Made by a program: the position numbers and the translations under genes. This document shows, in pieces, positions 5,227 to 5,263 of a stretch of DNA of 5,263 nt. How positions within the stretch are numbered: the first letter of the stretch is position 1; the number at the start of each line of letters is the position of its first letter. Origin of the DNA: an uncultured Clostridia bacterium (lineage in GTDB: Bacteria > Bacillota > Clostridia > Oscillospirales > Ruminococcaceae); the NCBI GenBank assembly GCA_946563605.1, contig CAMNVW010000118.1, positions 1 through 5,263 on the forward strand. The letters run 5' to 3'. The notes below the pieces were generated by a model. It saw only the letters and a list, made by a program, of their open reading frames with translations. It was not told where the DNA came from and made no database searches.

Positions 5227-5246
5227 CAATTTTTTTCAAAAAATTG
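5227..5246. repeat. AT-rich palindrome upstream of the cluster promoter
   Basis: CAATTTTTT (5227-5235) is the exact inverse of AAAAAATTG (5238-5246), separated by two bases. Its outer arm continues imperfectly with CTC/GAG. No T tract follows on either strand beyond the arm itself, so a terminator is not clear. It lies about 35 bp upstream of the -35 box and could be an operator, a terminator of a gene beyond the right edge, or a chance AT-rich stretch. On the minus strand one frame stays open from the edge to a TAA at 5222-5224, too short to judge. Confidence 0.4.
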
Positions 5247-5263
5247 CGAGGTGCAGGAGCAGA

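Noticed and set aside
1..5263. CRISPR array, insertion sequence, defence or toxin-antitoxin system
   Set aside because: There are no regularly spaced repeats, transposase motifs, terminal inverted repeats or small toxin/antitoxin pairs. All complete genes belong to recognisable core families.

Overview
The window looks like chromosomal DNA of a low-to-mid GC, strictly anaerobic Gram-positive bacterium of the class Clostridia. Three things point there: a 56-residue clostridial-type 2[4Fe-4S] ferredoxin, strong purine-rich ribosome binding sites with sigma-A-like promoters, and a gene order derived from the Bacillus yaaO-tmk-yaaQ-yaaR-holB-yaaT neighbourhood. Base composition is about half GC. 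I cannot name a species; an Oscillospiraceae-like organism is a guess.

All six complete genes lie on the minus strand, so transcription runs right to left. A good promoter (5164-5192) starts the run. A short QueG-like double [4Fe-4S] protein (4290-5132) comes first. It overlaps by 11 bp a PLP-dependent Orn/Lys/Arg decarboxylase-family protein (2951-4300). After a 93-bp gap come the PII-like cyclic-di-AMP receptor pstA (2534-2857), DNA polymerase III delta' subunit holB (1512-2504, TTG start) and the PSP1-domain protein ricT/yaaT (572-1450). After a 229-bp gap with its own extended -10 promoter and leader hairpins, the ferredoxin gene (172-342) is a separate short unit ending in a strong intrinsic terminator (122-156).

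The left 120 bp holds a second, symmetric terminator (32-64) and, at the very edge, a possible minus-strand gene start (RBS 19-23, ATG 6-8). The right 130 bp holds the promoter and an AT-rich palindrome, with no complete gene.

Functionally this is a housekeeping neighbourhood: replication clamp loading (holB), second-messenger sensing (pstA), an RNA-maturation/regulation factor (ricT), amino-acid/polyamine-type decarboxylation, a tRNA-modification-like iron-sulfur enzyme, and the general low-potential electron carrier. I see no mobile element, CRISPR array, RNA gene or new multi-gene system. The points most worth a second look are the absence of tmk and yaaR from an otherwise recognisable cluster, the reduced QueG-like protein, substitutions at likely ligand positions of PstA, and the leader structure of the ferredoxin mRNA.
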